Positions 1 through 8,990 of a DNA stretch of 64,000 bases are shown here, piece after piece. The stretch comes from Methylomonas sp. 11b (GTDB taxonomy: Bacteria; Pseudomonadota; Gammaproteobacteria; Methylococcales; Methylomonadaceae), in contig NZ_KI911557.1 in NCBI RefSeq assembly GCF_000515215.1, positions 5,141,741 through 5,205,740 on the forward strand, written 5' to 3'. The notes below the pieces were generated by a model that made no database searches, was not told the origin of the DNA, and saw only the letters and a list, made by a program, of their open reading frames with translations. Positions within the stretch are counted from its first letter, which is position 1. Every line of letters begins with the position of its first letter. The translations under genes were made by a program, and so were the position numbers.

Positions 1-2036
1 GCCACTACCCGGCGGGCGATGGCAATGCGCTCTGCGGCATCTTGTGGAATCAAGCGTTCGCTGGGCGCGGCTTTGGAAAACTCACCTTCCGGACTGGTCA
101 ATACTTCGCCGGGATGGCGTTTTTCCTCGTTCTCCCAGGCTTCCACCAAACGCTCAGCCAAATAGCGGCAAGCTTGTACCAGGAAGGCGCCGGAACCCAT
201 CGCCATATCGCAGACTTTGAGTGCCAGAATTTGTTTGGGCGATTTGAGTTGCCATTGCTCATGCGGCCAACCTTCGGCGGGGCCTTGATACACCAGAGGC
301 TCCAGCGTGTGCTGAACCACCGGTTCCGTCAGTGTCGGCGGGGTGTAATGGGTGCCGGTGCTGCGCCGGGTGGTGCCGGTGGTGACATAAGTGCTACCGG
401 GCAAGACCACCAGCGGTCGATCAAAGGAATCGTCACGGATAATGCCTACAAAGGGTCGCAAGCGTTCCAGCAAGGTTTGATCCTGGCCGCAAGCGAGCAA
501 TAGCTTGTGTCCGTCAAGCAAACTGCCTTGTTCCAAGGCTTTGCGCAACGCTGACACGGATCGGCCGGTTTCGTCTTTGAGAAAATTGATGAGTTTATCT
601 TGGCTGTCCGCCAGTAAGGCTTCCAACTCGGACAAGGGTATTTCCGGCTCTTTTTTTCGGGTGCCGGCAATTCCCAACACGATTTCATGGGCCCGGACCG
701 CGGTGTGGTCGAGCAAACCTTCATAGACATGGCCAATTTGCTCCACGCCCAAGGCACGAAATGATACGCGGCGGGTCTCTGACATGCCTGCGGGACCATT
801 TTTAGTGCGCAGTCTTTGCAAGGAGTTGAGCAGATGCAAAACCACGCGGTTATTGACGGCCAACGGCTCGGCACTGCTGTTACGCCAGGTGCTACCGATA
901 CTGCGGCCTTCCAAAAAAGGATAGCGGTCAGGATCGAACAGCGAGCCGCCGTAGGCTTGCATCATTAAATCCTGGTGATCGACACCACCATGTACCGCGC
1001 GAAAAGTGGCTAATAGTCGAGTCCAGGCATCGTAGCGTCTTTCCAACACTTCTTCGCCGTAACGGTCGGCTACTTCCTGGAGTTGTTCCTGCAGGGTGGA
1101 AACGGCATAGTTTTCGTCATACAGTGGTTTGCCCAAATGCAGCAGGTCGCGTTCTTCGGCAGAAAACAGAAACACCAAACGCATCATGATGGTGAGTGCT
1201 GCTTCGTACTGGCTTTTGGCACTGACGCCTTTTAATAAGACACGGTTGCTTTCCTTGTCCAAGGCATCGAAGGATTGCACCAATACTTCAACCGCTTCCC
1301 GGACTTGGTAACCGAGTTGGTCAGTGACTTCCTGCTGATCTTGTGCGCTTTCTTTAAGCATGGCTTGCAGCGTGCTGCCTTCGGCGACACCAAAGAAGCG
1401 ACGGATGCTCAGCAGGGAATGGAAAGCGCGCAGGGTAATGGGTTCATCTAACCAGAGGCTGGCATACCAGGAGGTATAACCTGTAATTTCGCCGCGGGGC
1501 GCATAGACCAACATCCATTGTTCGCCGTTACTGACCAACCCTAATGGCACATCGGCACCGTGCAGCAATTCCATCATGCGGGTGGCGGGTGTGGCTTTCC
1601 AGAGTTTACCCATCACCGGTTTATCCAGTGCCTGTTCGGACGGGTAAATCGTTATCAACATTTGCGATTGGCCCGGTTTGTGGGAACCAGCAGGGCTTAC
1701 TAAGGCAAAATCCGGACGCAGGGTTTCGCCCATTTCCGGCAAGCTGGCTTCGAGGCCAGCAGGTAGAGTTTGACCTTCGGCAATCAGATCTTGCGGATAC
1801 CCCAGGAGCTGAGTTAGGACATGCAGTATCCAGGCACGCTGTTTGCCGGGGCCATTGGGGTTGTCTTGCCATTCCTCATAGGCAGCGCGTAACACTTTGG
1901 CTTGCGCCGGATCGCGAGCGTCCAGACCTTGCGGAAAGGTTATAAGTAATACCGGCAATGAAACAAATGGCCCGGAGACTTCGACCAGCGACAACCAGTC
2001 GGCATGATGACGCGAAACGTTAGGCGGCTGGCTCAT
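1..2036 (-). CDS. drmMI: DISARM-type adenine DNA methyltransferase (DrmMI-like), 3' part beyond window
   Basis: The first 678 codons are present; the gene continues past the left edge. It reads MSQPPNVSRHHADWL at the N-terminus. Around residues 607-617 it carries the SAM-binding motif I of N6-adenine methyltransferases (DMAMGSGAFLVQACRYL). The catalytic NPPY-type motif IV should lie outside the window, so activity cannot be judged. The long N-terminal part before motif I resembles Eco57I-like/PglX-like methylases. Its ATG lies inside the stop of the SNF2 helicase gene (ATGA overlap), so the two genes are translationally coupled. In class 1 DISARM the order drmD-drmMI-drmA-drmB-drmC is known, and the product marks host DNA as self. 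The pairing and order support that call; another R-M or BREX-like locus is the alternative because drmA and drmB are not visible. Confidence 0.65.
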   Translation of the reverse strand, partial: MSQPPNVSRHHADWLSLVEVSGPFVSLPVLLITFPQGLDARDPAQAKVLRAAYEEWQDNPNGPGKQRAWILHVLTQLLGYPQDLIAEGQTLPAGLEASLPEMGETLRPDFALVSPAGSHKPGQSQMLITIYPSEQALDKPVMGKLWKATPATRMMELLHGADVPLGLVSNGEQWMLVYAPRGEITGYTSWYASLWLDEPITLRAFHSLLSIRRFFGVAEGSTLQAMLKESAQDQQEVTDQLGYQVREAVEVLVQSFDALDKESNRVLLKGVSAKSQYEAALTIMMRLVFLFSAEERDLLHLGKPLYDENYAVSTLQEQLQEVADRYGEEVLERRYDAWTRLLATFRAVHGGVDHQDLMMQAYGGSLFDPDRYPFLEGRSIGSTWRNSSAEPLAVNNRVVLHLLNSLQRLRTKNGPAGMSETRRVSFRALGVEQIGHVYEGLLDHTAVRAHEIVLGIAGTRKKEPEIPLSELEALLADSQDKLINFLKDETGRSVSALRKALEQGSLLDGHKLLLACGQDQTLLERLRPFVGIIRDDSFDRPLVVLPGSTYVTTGTTRRSTGTHYTPPTLTEPVVQHTLEPLVYQGPAEGWPHEQWQLKSPKQILALKVCDMAMGSGAFLVQACRYLAERLVEAWENEEKRHPGEVLTSPEGEFSKAAPSERLIPQDAAERIAIARRVV

Positions 2037-5000
2037 GCTTTACCCCCGGTGATTTCGAGTACGGCTTTACGCGGGATTAACCAGGTAACCGCGACCGGGA
2101 ATAGTCGGGCATGGGGATTAGTAAAGCGCGAGCGGATATGTCGTGATTCGCGTTCAATTTCTTCGGGAATTTCCTCTAGTCGTCTACGCAATGCCGATAG
2201 ATCGCGTTCGCGCTGTTGTTTACCAAGATCGTCGCCCAGGAGAAACAGGTCTAATTGTTCGATTTGGTGGGGAGCGAGTTCGGCTTGAATCGAGCGCTGT
2301 AGTTCGGTCATGGTGGTGGTTAGTTTGCTGACTTCTTTTTCGGCGCGTTCTTCCAGCGTTTTTTCCAGATTTTTGGTGCGGTCGACGCGTCGCGCTTCCA
2401 GGGCAGCCAGTAAGCTATCAGCGTGTTTTGGCCATAGCGATTGGAAGCGGGCTTCTATTGCAGCAGGTGTGGATGTATCGGTAGCTGATTCTAAAGCAGC
2501 TTTGGTTTCGCCGACATTCAATCGGTTAAAGCGGCCTTCAATTAAGGCGCCGCCGGCGGTGATGATTTCTTCATGCAATCGATGATTATCGCCACCTAAA
2601 ACGACAATTCGGCCATGCGCAATCACCACGGGATGGCTTAAGGCGGAATCATCAACGATGCAGGCCGAGACACGCGACAAATGCTGCGTTTGGCTGTCCA
2701 GTGACCAGATTTCGGCACGCAACAGTCGCAAGCACATTTGCACCAAACGATGATTGAGATGGGCCAAAACCACATCGTCACGACCGGTTGCCAAAGCGGC
2801 ATCAAAAACAATCGGGCGAATGGTTTTGCTGTGTGGATGAGCCAGTCCATCGGTACATTGCGCCCAGCTATTCGATAGCGCCGGTAAATGAAATACCGGG
2901 CAAGTTTTCCGCAGACAGGTCGGGTCGGGCCAAATGCCGTCTATCTCGACCGGTATCAGTGCAGGCTGACCGGCGAGTTCCAAGCCAACTCGAACCACGT
3001 TTTCGATATGGTCGGGCGTGAGATTGAGGTCGTGCTGGGTTTCGTGTAACTGAGCGGCCAGTTTTTCCAGTTGCTCGCGTAGTTTGCGTTCAAATTTCAG
3101 CATGCGGCGCACGGGTTCAGCATCCTGCTCAGCACGGCTGGTATCAAGGCGCTGGCGTTTGCCGAGCATAGCTTCTTCAACTTGTGTGGCGATTACCGGG
3201 CCAACTTTGCCAAGGTCTTCACGTATGGTTTCCACCTTGAGCGCAGCGCGCATCAAAAACTCTAAATCGGCTTCCAGGTCGCCCACCTTGGCAGTAGATT
3301 GAGCCTTATCAAAGCCTTTGCCGACAAAGTGATAAATATTCACTTCGTCCGCTTTTTGACCGTGACGATCCACCCGGCCGTTGCGCTGTTCCATACGGTT
3401 AGGGTTCCAGGGGATTTCAAAATGAATCAGCTTGGAACAATAATTTTGTAAGTTGACACCTTCGGATGCAGCATCAGTCGCTAATAAGATGCGAACAGTG
3501 GAATCCTTGGGGTGAGTCTGGAAAGCCGCTTTGATGGCTTCGCGCTGCTTATTGTCCATGCCGCCATAGATCATCTCCAGGCGTTCATTTTCGGCGAAGC
3601 CTTCACGGGCAAGCAGGTCAAAAAGCCATTTTTGTGTGGCGCGGTATTCGGTGAAGATGATCACACGTTCTTCATTCCATAGTCCGCCTGGGCGCAAAGA
3701 GTTTTTGAGCCAGTTGATCAGGGTCTCGGCTTTGCTGTCCGGTCGCAAACTGGTTTTGACAGCATAGTCGCTGAGCTGTCTGAGTAGGCTTTGCTCTTCG
3801 CTGGTCAAGGCTGATAACGATTGACTGACTGAACTGACGACTTCGCCGGTTTCGAGTTCGTATTCATCGTCGTCTGCGTAGTCATCGGAAAAGTCGGCAA
3901 TATCGCGGTTGGCAATCACTTTGCCGCTTTGCTTACCGACGGATGCGATGTGTTTTTCCAGCGTGCTGCCGAAAGCAGCTGGCGAAGAGAACAAGCGCTT
4001 TTTGAGCAGTTTCAAGACAAATTCGGCAGCCATGCGTTCGCCGTCTGAGCTAGCGTGTTTAAGACGCAGTTCCGAATAATGCTGCAAGGCTTGGTGAGCC
4101 AGTCGTTCTTCATTTGTATATGGCACTTCCAAATGTTTGACGAGTCTTTCGGCAAAACGACGGCTGCCATCCCAGCGCAATTTAAGCTCGGATTTCATGC
4201 GCCGAACCATCACGGCGTCTAATTGAGAGCGATCGGGGGTTATGGCGCGGGCAAAGCGCTGGCTGTCCAACAATTCCAATAGTGCCGCAAAGCTTTCGCG
4301 GTAACCGTTATGCGGTGTCGCGGAGAGAAATAATTTATGCTCGAAATGCGGAGTCAATGAGCGAATAGCTAAGGTGCGCATCGAGTCCGTAGCGTATTTG
4401 CCGCGGCCAGAAGGGGCAATGTTGTGGGCTTCGTCGACGATGAGTAAATCGTATGCCCGCGGGTAAGTGGGTTGATCGCCTGCTGGCAAGGTTTCCCGAA
4501 AAGTCCGTAACGGACGCTCACGTTTCAGATAGTCAACGGAAGTAATCAACCGCGGAAAATGTGTCCATGGATTGACATGGATGCCGCGCTTACGGCGCAA
4601 TTGACTGATCGTATTGCTATCGATGATACGAAATTCGAGACCGAATTTATCGCGCATCTCCTCTTTCCATTGCACTTGCAAAGACGAGGGGCAGACAATC
4701 AATACAGAACGGACACGGTGGCGCAGAATCATTTCCTGCACGACTAGTCCTGCTTCTATAGTCTTGCCGAGACCGACATCGTCAGCAATCAAAAGATTTA
4801 CGCGCGGCATGGACAGTGCCCGAACGACGGGATCGAGCTGGTAGTCGTCTAATTCAATGCCACTACGAAAAGGTGACTGTAACGCTTTGTCATCAGCTTG
4901 CGAAACGGCTCCCCAGCGAACTGCATCCAGAAAGGCTTGCAAGCGTTTGGGATGATCAAATGAGTCCGGGTTCGGAAGCGTAGATTTTTCGTAAACCGAT

Positions 5001-5188
5001 GTGCCTGGCTCCAGCTCCCATATAACTTGCAGCTCCTCTCCCAATCCATCGTCTTCGACCGACGAGAGTTTGATCAAGTGGTTGGGGTTATCTCGTCCAA
5101 TTCCGGGTGCTGCCGGAATGATTTCCGTAACAACGAAGGGACGCTTGCGAACGATAGCAAGCTGGCCAATTTCCGGTGTTGTCTGCAT
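2033..5188 (-). CDS. drmD: SNF2-like helicase of class 1 DISARM (DrmD-like)
   Basis: This 1051-residue protein is a superfamily 2 ATPase. It shows Walker A DDVGLGKTIEAG (about 136-147), the DEAH box VDEAHNIAP (251-259), motif III LFLSATPHNGY (about 287-297), a helicase C-terminal domain with LLATDAASEGVNLQ and the arginine-finger motif NGRVDRHGQ, followed by a long charged C-terminal region. The N-terminus (GQLAIVRKRPFVVTEI) matches what I know of DrmD proteins. The start is supported by a purine-rich Shine-Dalgarno (AGGGAAG) 4-5 bases upstream. It is followed by a methyltransferase gene with a 4-bp overlap. Known role of the family: helicase subunit of DISARM phage restriction. It could instead be another SNF2 helicase of a methylase-linked defence system. 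Confidence 0.7.
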   Translation of the reverse strand: MQTTPEIGQLAIVRKRPFVVTEIIPAAPGIGRDNPNHLIKLSSVEDDGLGEELQVIWELEPGTSVYEKSTLPNPDSFDHPKRLQAFLDAVRWGAVSQADDKALQSPFRSGIELDDYQLDPVVRALSMPRVNLLIADDVGLGKTIEAGLVVQEMILRHRVRSVLIVCPSSLQVQWKEEMRDKFGLEFRIIDSNTISQLRRKRGIHVNPWTHFPRLITSVDYLKRERPLRTFRETLPAGDQPTYPRAYDLLIVDEAHNIAPSGRGKYATDSMRTLAIRSLTPHFEHKLFLSATPHNGYRESFAALLELLDSQRFARAITPDRSQLDAVMVRRMKSELKLRWDGSRRFAERLVKHLEVPYTNEERLAHQALQHYSELRLKHASSDGERMAAEFVLKLLKKRLFSSPAAFGSTLEKHIASVGKQSGKVIANRDIADFSDDYADDDEYELETGEVVSSVSQSLSALTSEEQSLLRQLSDYAVKTSLRPDSKAETLINWLKNSLRPGGLWNEERVIIFTEYRATQKWLFDLLAREGFAENERLEMIYGGMDNKQREAIKAAFQTHPKDSTVRILLATDAASEGVNLQNYCSKLIHFEIPWNPNRMEQRNGRVDRHGQKADEVNIYHFVGKGFDKAQSTAKVGDLEADLEFLMRAALKVETIREDLGKVGPVIATQVEEAMLGKRQRLDTSRAEQDAEPVRRMLKFERKLREQLEKLAAQLHETQHDLNLTPDHIENVVRVGLELAGQPALIPVEIDGIWPDPTCLRKTCPVFHLPALSNSWAQCTDGLAHPHSKTIRPIVFDAALATGRDDVVLAHLNHRLVQMCLRLLRAEIWSLDSQTQHLSRVSACIVDDSALSHPVVIAHGRIVVLGGDNHRLHEEIITAGGALIEGRFNRLNVGETKAALESATDTSTPAAIEARFQSLWPKHADSLLAALEARRVDRTKNLEKTLEERAEKEVSKLTTTMTELQRSIQAELAPHQIEQLDLFLLGDDLGKQQRERDLSALRRRLEEIPEEIERESRHIRSRFTNPHARLFPVAVTWLIPRKAVLEITGGKA

Positions 5189-5614
5189 TTTCTTCCCTAA
5201 TTCAAAGCTATGCTAATAAATAAAGCCAAATGCTACACCAACATCAATAGTTACCTGCGAGAAAATTAATCCGAGGTTTCAGTAACGAAGGTTCAAGGGG
5301 GCAAAGTATTAAGCGAACCAACAATAAGGTGGAGTCACTTGTTCATCAGCTACCAATGCGCTATCAGCAAAGTGCTTTAGTTACTCGGTGTCAGGTAATC
5401 AAAACCAGGTAATTTTTTAGACGCGGCGCAGTCGGTTTTCCAAAAAAAAATTTCGCCAATTGTCCAAATCGCAATAACTATCGCGATTTCGAAGACGACC
5501 TTCCAAGTTTACGCTTCACAATATTCCCCAGGACGTTTCCGGACGGCTGTCATCGCGTTGACCCCCGTTTATCAGGCATTGGCCGGCATCCATCGAAAAT
5601 TTTTTTATTAATCC

Positions 5615-5646
5615 TGCAATAAATTGCGAAATAGCAATTTATTGCA
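5615..5646. repeat. Perfect 13-bp inverted repeat
   Basis: TGCAATAAATTGC at 5615-5627 is exactly complementary to GCAATTTATTGCA at 5634-5646, with the 6-base spacer gaaata. It is too A/T-rich and lacks a following T-run for a standard terminator. It may be a regulator or recombinase binding site upstream of the AlpA-like gene. Confidence 0.75.
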
Positions 5647-5714
5647 AGTCGATTTCAAAATTTTTGCTGAAAAATACGTCCGCAGATCGCATCAGACAAA
5701 AATAATTCTCCGAT

Positions 5715-5750
5715 CTTGCAGCTGATGCCAAATTCGTCATTAGCTGCAAG
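5715..5750. repeat. 13-bp inverted repeat, one mismatch
   Basis: CTTGCAGCTGATG at 5715-5727 pairs with CATTAGCTGCAAG at 5738-5750 at 12 of 13 positions, separated by 10 bases. It shares the TTGCA core with the repeat 70 bases upstream. Confidence 0.7.
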
Positions 5751-5794
5751 CGAGTCGCCACTCGATTTGGATATTCTGTCCGACGCGACATTAC

Positions 5795-5811
5795 GCAATC
5801 CAATGGATTGC
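5795..5811. repeat. 7-bp palindrome GCAATCC-aat-GGATTGC
   Basis: This is the third dyad in the series, about 95 bases before the AlpA-like start codon. Its location and the shared GCAAT half-site suggest that it belongs with the two larger inverted repeats. Confidence 0.55.
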
Positions 5812-5905
5812 AGACTGGACCGGCAACGGTCTGAGCAGGGGGATAGGTCTCTTGTATTAATGACTATCGCCCCATTTTTTTCAAATGATTCTGAGGTTAA
5901 TAGAC

Positions 5906-6148
5906 ATGAGTAAATTACCGGAAACTGGTTTTCTACGTTTGAAACAAATTATTGGTGATCCAAAAGCCAAGCCGCCCATTTCTGGATTGCTGCCTATGAG
6001 TAAATCATCCTGGTGGGATGGCATCAAAAAAGGCATCTTTCCCAAGCCGATCAAAATGGGTCCCAATATGACGGCCTGGCGGGTGGAGGATATTGCCGAG
6101 CTCATTGCACGTTTAGGCGCTCAATGTACCGGCAACGCGAATGCCTGA
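5906..6148 (+). CDS. AlpA-family DNA-binding regulator
   Basis: This 80-residue protein starts MSKLPETGFLRLKQII and has the usual AlpA layout: a recognition helix region LPMSKSSWWDGIKKGIFP (about 29-46), a conserved PKPIKMG segment and WRVEDIAELIARL near the C-terminus. AlpA/excisionase-type proteins are winged-helix regulators that control prophage or integrative-element genes. The ATG at 5906 is preferred over the in-frame ATG at 5885 because a GAGG lies 9-10 bases upstream. It overlaps the next gene by 8 bp and likely heads a four-gene operon. It may bind the inverted repeats upstream, which is an inference. Confidence 0.75.
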   Translation: MSKLPETGFLRLKQIIGDPKAKPPISGLLPMSKSSWWDGIKKGIFPKPIKMGPNMTAWRVEDIAELIARLGAQCTGNANA

Positions 6149-6581
6149 TCAACGACTGCCGTTGCCGCCATTTGGCAAGGAGCTGATCGCCCGACTGCAA
6201 TCCACGTCGCCACCCTGGCCGATTATGATTTGCTTCGGTCGTGGTGCCTGGCAGCGCGCACGTCATTGGCAATCCAATCCCACCGTATGGGCACTGGTTT
6301 GTCCTTCTGACTCAGCACCGGCCCAGTATCGTTGGCCGGTGCTGGGCCAGATGCTTATCGTCGAGTGGCAAATTGATCAGACTGCCGGTCACGATGAGGT
6401 ATTGGTGCTGGTCAAGGTGCTGCTGGGCTCTGGTGCCGAATGTGTTGCCGTCTTGCCTAGTTGGGTGGATTTCAGTCAATCGGCATTTGAATACGACTCC
6501 TGTTTACCGGTTGGTGAGCGTTGGGTTCAAGTGCGGGAGGAGATTGTTGTTTATCGCCTTAATGGGGACAACGATGGCTGA
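6141..6581 (+). CDS. Conserved-looking hypothetical protein of the AlpA-DUF927 operon
   Basis: This 146-residue soluble protein has no motif I recognise. It contains a central alternating hydrophobic core with repeated Trp residues and a segment rich in Val/Leu (VLVLVKVLLGSGAECVAVLP), suggesting a compact alpha/beta fold. It overlaps the AlpA gene by 8 bp and the DUF927 gene by 8 bp, so it is almost certainly co-translated with them. The strong packing between two mobile-element genes argues that it is a real gene. Function unknown. Confidence 0.7.
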   Translation: MPDQRLPLPPFGKELIARLQSTSPPWPIMICFGRGAWQRARHWQSNPTVWALVCPSDSAPAQYRWPVLGQMLIVEWQIDQTAGHDEVLVLVKVLLGSGAECVAVLPSWVDFSQSAFEYDSCLPVGERWVQVREEIVVYRLNGDNDG

Positions 6582-8460
6582 GGTTGACGCCAAATCGTTA
6601 TTGGATGACGAGGCCGAAGGTGGATTGGTAACCGCCATCGGCCGATTTTTGCCATCGCAGTTGTCGTCCACCGATTTAGCCGAGATCCAACAAGCCCGTC
6701 AATCCATCGGTGCTGCCAAATCCGAGAAGGATGCGGCAGCACTTTTTCCCGACGCCTCTAGTCGGCCCTGTTACCAAGTGTATGAACACACCTGCGGTCC
6801 TGATTATAGGTGGCCAGCCGGTGTGTATTACCACTTTCTCGGCAAGTCGTCGGCCAAGGAGCCGCCGGCGCTGCGCGATGTCCGAATCTGTGGCGTGTTG
6901 CAGGCGGTGGCCATTGCCCGTAACCGGCTGGGTGGCGACTTCGGTTTATTACTGGAATTTCGCGATCGTCTGGGACAACTCAAACAGTGGAACATGCCGT
7001 GCCGCTTATTGGCTGGCCGAGGCGATGAGCTGCAGAAAGCCTTGTTCGACCAAGGCCTGGATATTCACTACGCGCAACGCAGTCGTCTGGCGGAATATCT
7101 GTGTCAGCAACAGCCTGACCGAACGGTCTGGATCACAGCGAAGCCCGGTTGGTTTGATAACCTTTATGTGCTGCCGGACCGCAGTATCGGCGATTCCAGT
7201 GATGCCGTAATTCTGCAGTCCGAGGGAAATGTAAACAGTAACTTGTATCGTCAAGCGGGTAGCTTGTCCAGCTGGCAACAACAGGTGGCGGGCTTATGCC
7301 CTGGTAATCCTTATTTACTGTTAATGGTTTCGCTGGCCTTTTGTGGCCCCTTGTTGGATAAGTGCCATCTGGACAGTCTGGCCATTCATATTTATGGGCC
7401 CTCCAGTCAGGGCAAGACCAGCGGCATGCAAGTCGCCGCCAGTGTCTGGGGTGAACCGAAACGTTTCCAGCGTTCCTGGACGGCCACCTTGAATGGCCTG
7501 GAATCAGCCGCCGTCCAGGTTAACGACGGCTTGCTGTGTCTGGATGAAATGAGTAAGGCCGATGCCCAGGATGTCAGCAAGTCGCTGTATCTGCTGGCCA
7601 ATGGCGTCGGCAAGCAACGGGCCACGATCAATGGTAAAGCCATGGCGCATCAGCATTGGCGGGTAGCGATTCTGTCCAACGGCGAAGACTCCATCGAAGC
7701 CCATCTGAATAAGGCCGGTATTCCAGTCAAAGCCGGCGAACTAGTGCGCTTTCTGCAGTTGTCGGTGTTTGGTCAACACGGTGCTTTTGACGACCTGCAT
7801 GATTACGGCAGTGGTCGAGCTTTTGCCATGGCATTGCATCAACATACATCGCAGCACTATGGCACCGCCGGCATCGCCTTTCTGGAACGCTTGACCCGCG
7901 ATCCACGCGATTTTGCCGCTTACCTGGATCAGTGTTTTCGCATTTTCGAACAGCGCTTCGGTCCCTTATCAGCGCAGGAAGCCCGCGCCGCCCGCAACTT
8001 TGCCTTGATTGGTCTGGCGGGGGAACTGGCAACCGAATATGGCGTCACGGGCTGGCCAGAACGCATCGCCATGGAGGCGGCACTGATCTGCTTCAACCAT
8101 TGGCGTCAACAGCGAGGAACCGGCGAACTGGAACCCCAGCAATTGGTCAACGCGTTACGGCAATACGTCGAACTGTATGGCGACAGCCGTTTTACCAAAA
8201 CCGACGATGCCAACCGCCTGCACGGCGAGCGTTCCGGTTATTGGCGCCCAATCGAACTCGGCCGGCAATGGTTGTTCAGCACGGCGGGTTTCAAAAAGGC
8301 CATTGGCCATGCCGATCTGGCACTGGCGGTCAAAATGCTGATCGGCCAAGGTGTCCTAAAATCCGGACCCAACCCAAAAAAGCATGTCACCCAGGCCAAA
8401 GTCCATGGCGGCTCGGGCTGGTTTTACGTGATTCAGTTTGACGACGACCATGCTGGCTAA
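6574..8460 (+). CDS. DUF927-domain P-loop ATPase, helicase- or primase-like
   Basis: The chosen start (MAEVDAKSLLDDEAEGG, 628 aa) has GGGGAC just upstream and overlaps the preceding stop by 8 bp; a longer open frame upstream is out of keeping with its neighbours. The middle of the protein is a DUF927 domain with Walker A GPSSQGKTS (about 275-283) and Walker B LLCLDEMSK (about 320-328). DUF927 proteins are AAA-like/DnaB-like ATPases found in phages and integrative elements, where they probably act in element replication; no primase catalytic motif is obvious. The C-terminal part (QWLFSTAGFKKAIG, then VHGGSGWFYVI) matches a winged-helix tail often seen in these proteins. Role in replication is inference. 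Confidence 0.8.
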   Translation: MAEVDAKSLLDDEAEGGLVTAIGRFLPSQLSSTDLAEIQQARQSIGAAKSEKDAAALFPDASSRPCYQVYEHTCGPDYRWPAGVYYHFLGKSSAKEPPALRDVRICGVLQAVAIARNRLGGDFGLLLEFRDRLGQLKQWNMPCRLLAGRGDELQKALFDQGLDIHYAQRSRLAEYLCQQQPDRTVWITAKPGWFDNLYVLPDRSIGDSSDAVILQSEGNVNSNLYRQAGSLSSWQQQVAGLCPGNPYLLLMVSLAFCGPLLDKCHLDSLAIHIYGPSSQGKTSGMQVAASVWGEPKRFQRSWTATLNGLESAAVQVNDGLLCLDEMSKADAQDVSKSLYLLANGVGKQRATINGKAMAHQHWRVAILSNGEDSIEAHLNKAGIPVKAGELVRFLQLSVFGQHGAFDDLHDYGSGRAFAMALHQHTSQHYGTAGIAFLERLTRDPRDFAAYLDQCFRIFEQRFGPLSAQEARAARNFALIGLAGELATEYGVTGWPERIAMEAALICFNHWRQQRGTGELEPQQLVNALRQYVELYGDSRFTKTDDANRLHGERSGYWRPIELGRQWLFSTAGFKKAIGHADLALAVKMLIGQGVLKSGPNPKKHVTQAKVHGGSGWFYVIQFDDDHAG

Positions 8461-8968
8461 CGTGATACGGCATTATCTGGCGGAGGCAGCCGACGGGCAG
8501 TCTCAGCCGGATGATCAACATCACGCAAAGCAAAATGAAAATATTGCAGCGGTAACACCAGTGTTACCCGATCCTGAATCGGTAATACCCCTGCAACCCG
8601 TGCCAGATCTGGCCGTAACACCGGTAATACCAGTAACATCTCAAAATACCGAATACCAACAAAACAACTTCAACAAGCTTCAAAATCAAGATCAAGCCAG
8701 ACTCCTGGCCTACCTGAAAGCGATCGGCGAAACCGATTCATCGGTCATCGACGAGTTTCTCAGCAAATGCACCGCAAACCCTGAAATCCTGTCTTACGCC
8801 CTGCAACTGGCCGAAGATACTCTGCGAATTCACCATGGCGATACACGGGGGTTCGTGCGATGTGCCAGTTGTCGATTCCTACAGGGGCAAGAACAACGAT
8901 GCACCGAATTCGGCTGGCGGATTATGGTAGATAAATGGCGGCGGTGTCATAGCTTTGAACAGCGTTAA
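8450..8968 (+). CDS. Pro/Val-rich small protein with C-terminal Cys cluster, DUF927 operon
   Basis: The ATG at 8450 gives 172 residues and overlaps the DUF927 gene by 11 bp; an in-frame TTG at 8438 is possible. The protein has a low-complexity linker of Val-Thr-Pro/Val-Ile-Pro units (about 29-64), then a helical part, then a compact C-terminus RCASCRFLQGQEQRC plus a later Cys-His pair (RRCHSF), suggesting a metal-binding module. The linker is encoded by iteron-like 9-base repeats, so the DNA may matter as much as the protein. Function unknown; it converges on the ParB/RepB-like gene 22 bp away. Confidence 0.7.
   Translation: MLANVIRHYLAEAADGQSQPDDQHHAKQNENIAAVTPVLPDPESVIPLQPVPDLAVTPVIPVTSQNTEYQQNNFNKLQNQDQARLLAYLKAIGETDSSVIDEFLSKCTANPEILSYALQLAEDTLRIHHGDTRGFVRCASCRFLQGQEQRCTEFGWRIMVDKWRRCHSFEQR
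8551..8640 (+). repeat. Iteron-like GGTAAYACC repeats inside a coding region
   Basis: The 9-mer GGTAACACC occurs at 8551-8559 and in inverted form (AGTGTTACC) at 8560-8568, together a perfect 18-bp palindrome apart from its centre. Close copies follow at 8581-8589 (GGTAATACC), 8614-8622 (CGTAACACC), 8623-8631 (GGTAATACC) and 8632-8640 (AGTAACATC). This resembles replication-initiator or partition binding arrays. Confidence 0.6.
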
Positions 8969-8990
8969 GCTAAATTGCGAATCCAGCTCG

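Larger units (their letters stand above)
5189..5905. other. 717-bp non-coding region with inverted repeats
   Basis: No convincing gene lies between the divergently transcribed drmD-like gene and the AlpA-like gene. The first part must hold the drmD promoter. The second part carries three separate inverted repeats in about 200 bp (listed separately) and A/T-rich runs. The short open frame at 5716-5913 spans two of these repeats and has no recognisable protein features. The region is a plausible place for operators, a recombination site or a replication or partition site of the adjacent element, but I cannot assign one. Confidence 0.6.

Noticed and set aside
42..503. Plus-strand frame in the first 500 bases
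   Set aside because: It is antisense to the methyltransferase motif I region.
446..874. Open frames inside the DrmMI-like gene
   Set aside because: They are in other frames of a long coding region with clear methyltransferase motifs and show no protein features.
5716..5913. 65-codon plus-strand frame before the AlpA-like gene
   Set aside because: It overlaps two inverted repeats, has no motif and runs into the AlpA-like gene start.
6241..6573. Upstream extension of the DUF927 gene
   Set aside because: It would cover most of the preceding overlapping gene; the ATG at 6574 has its own ribosome site and fits the family start.
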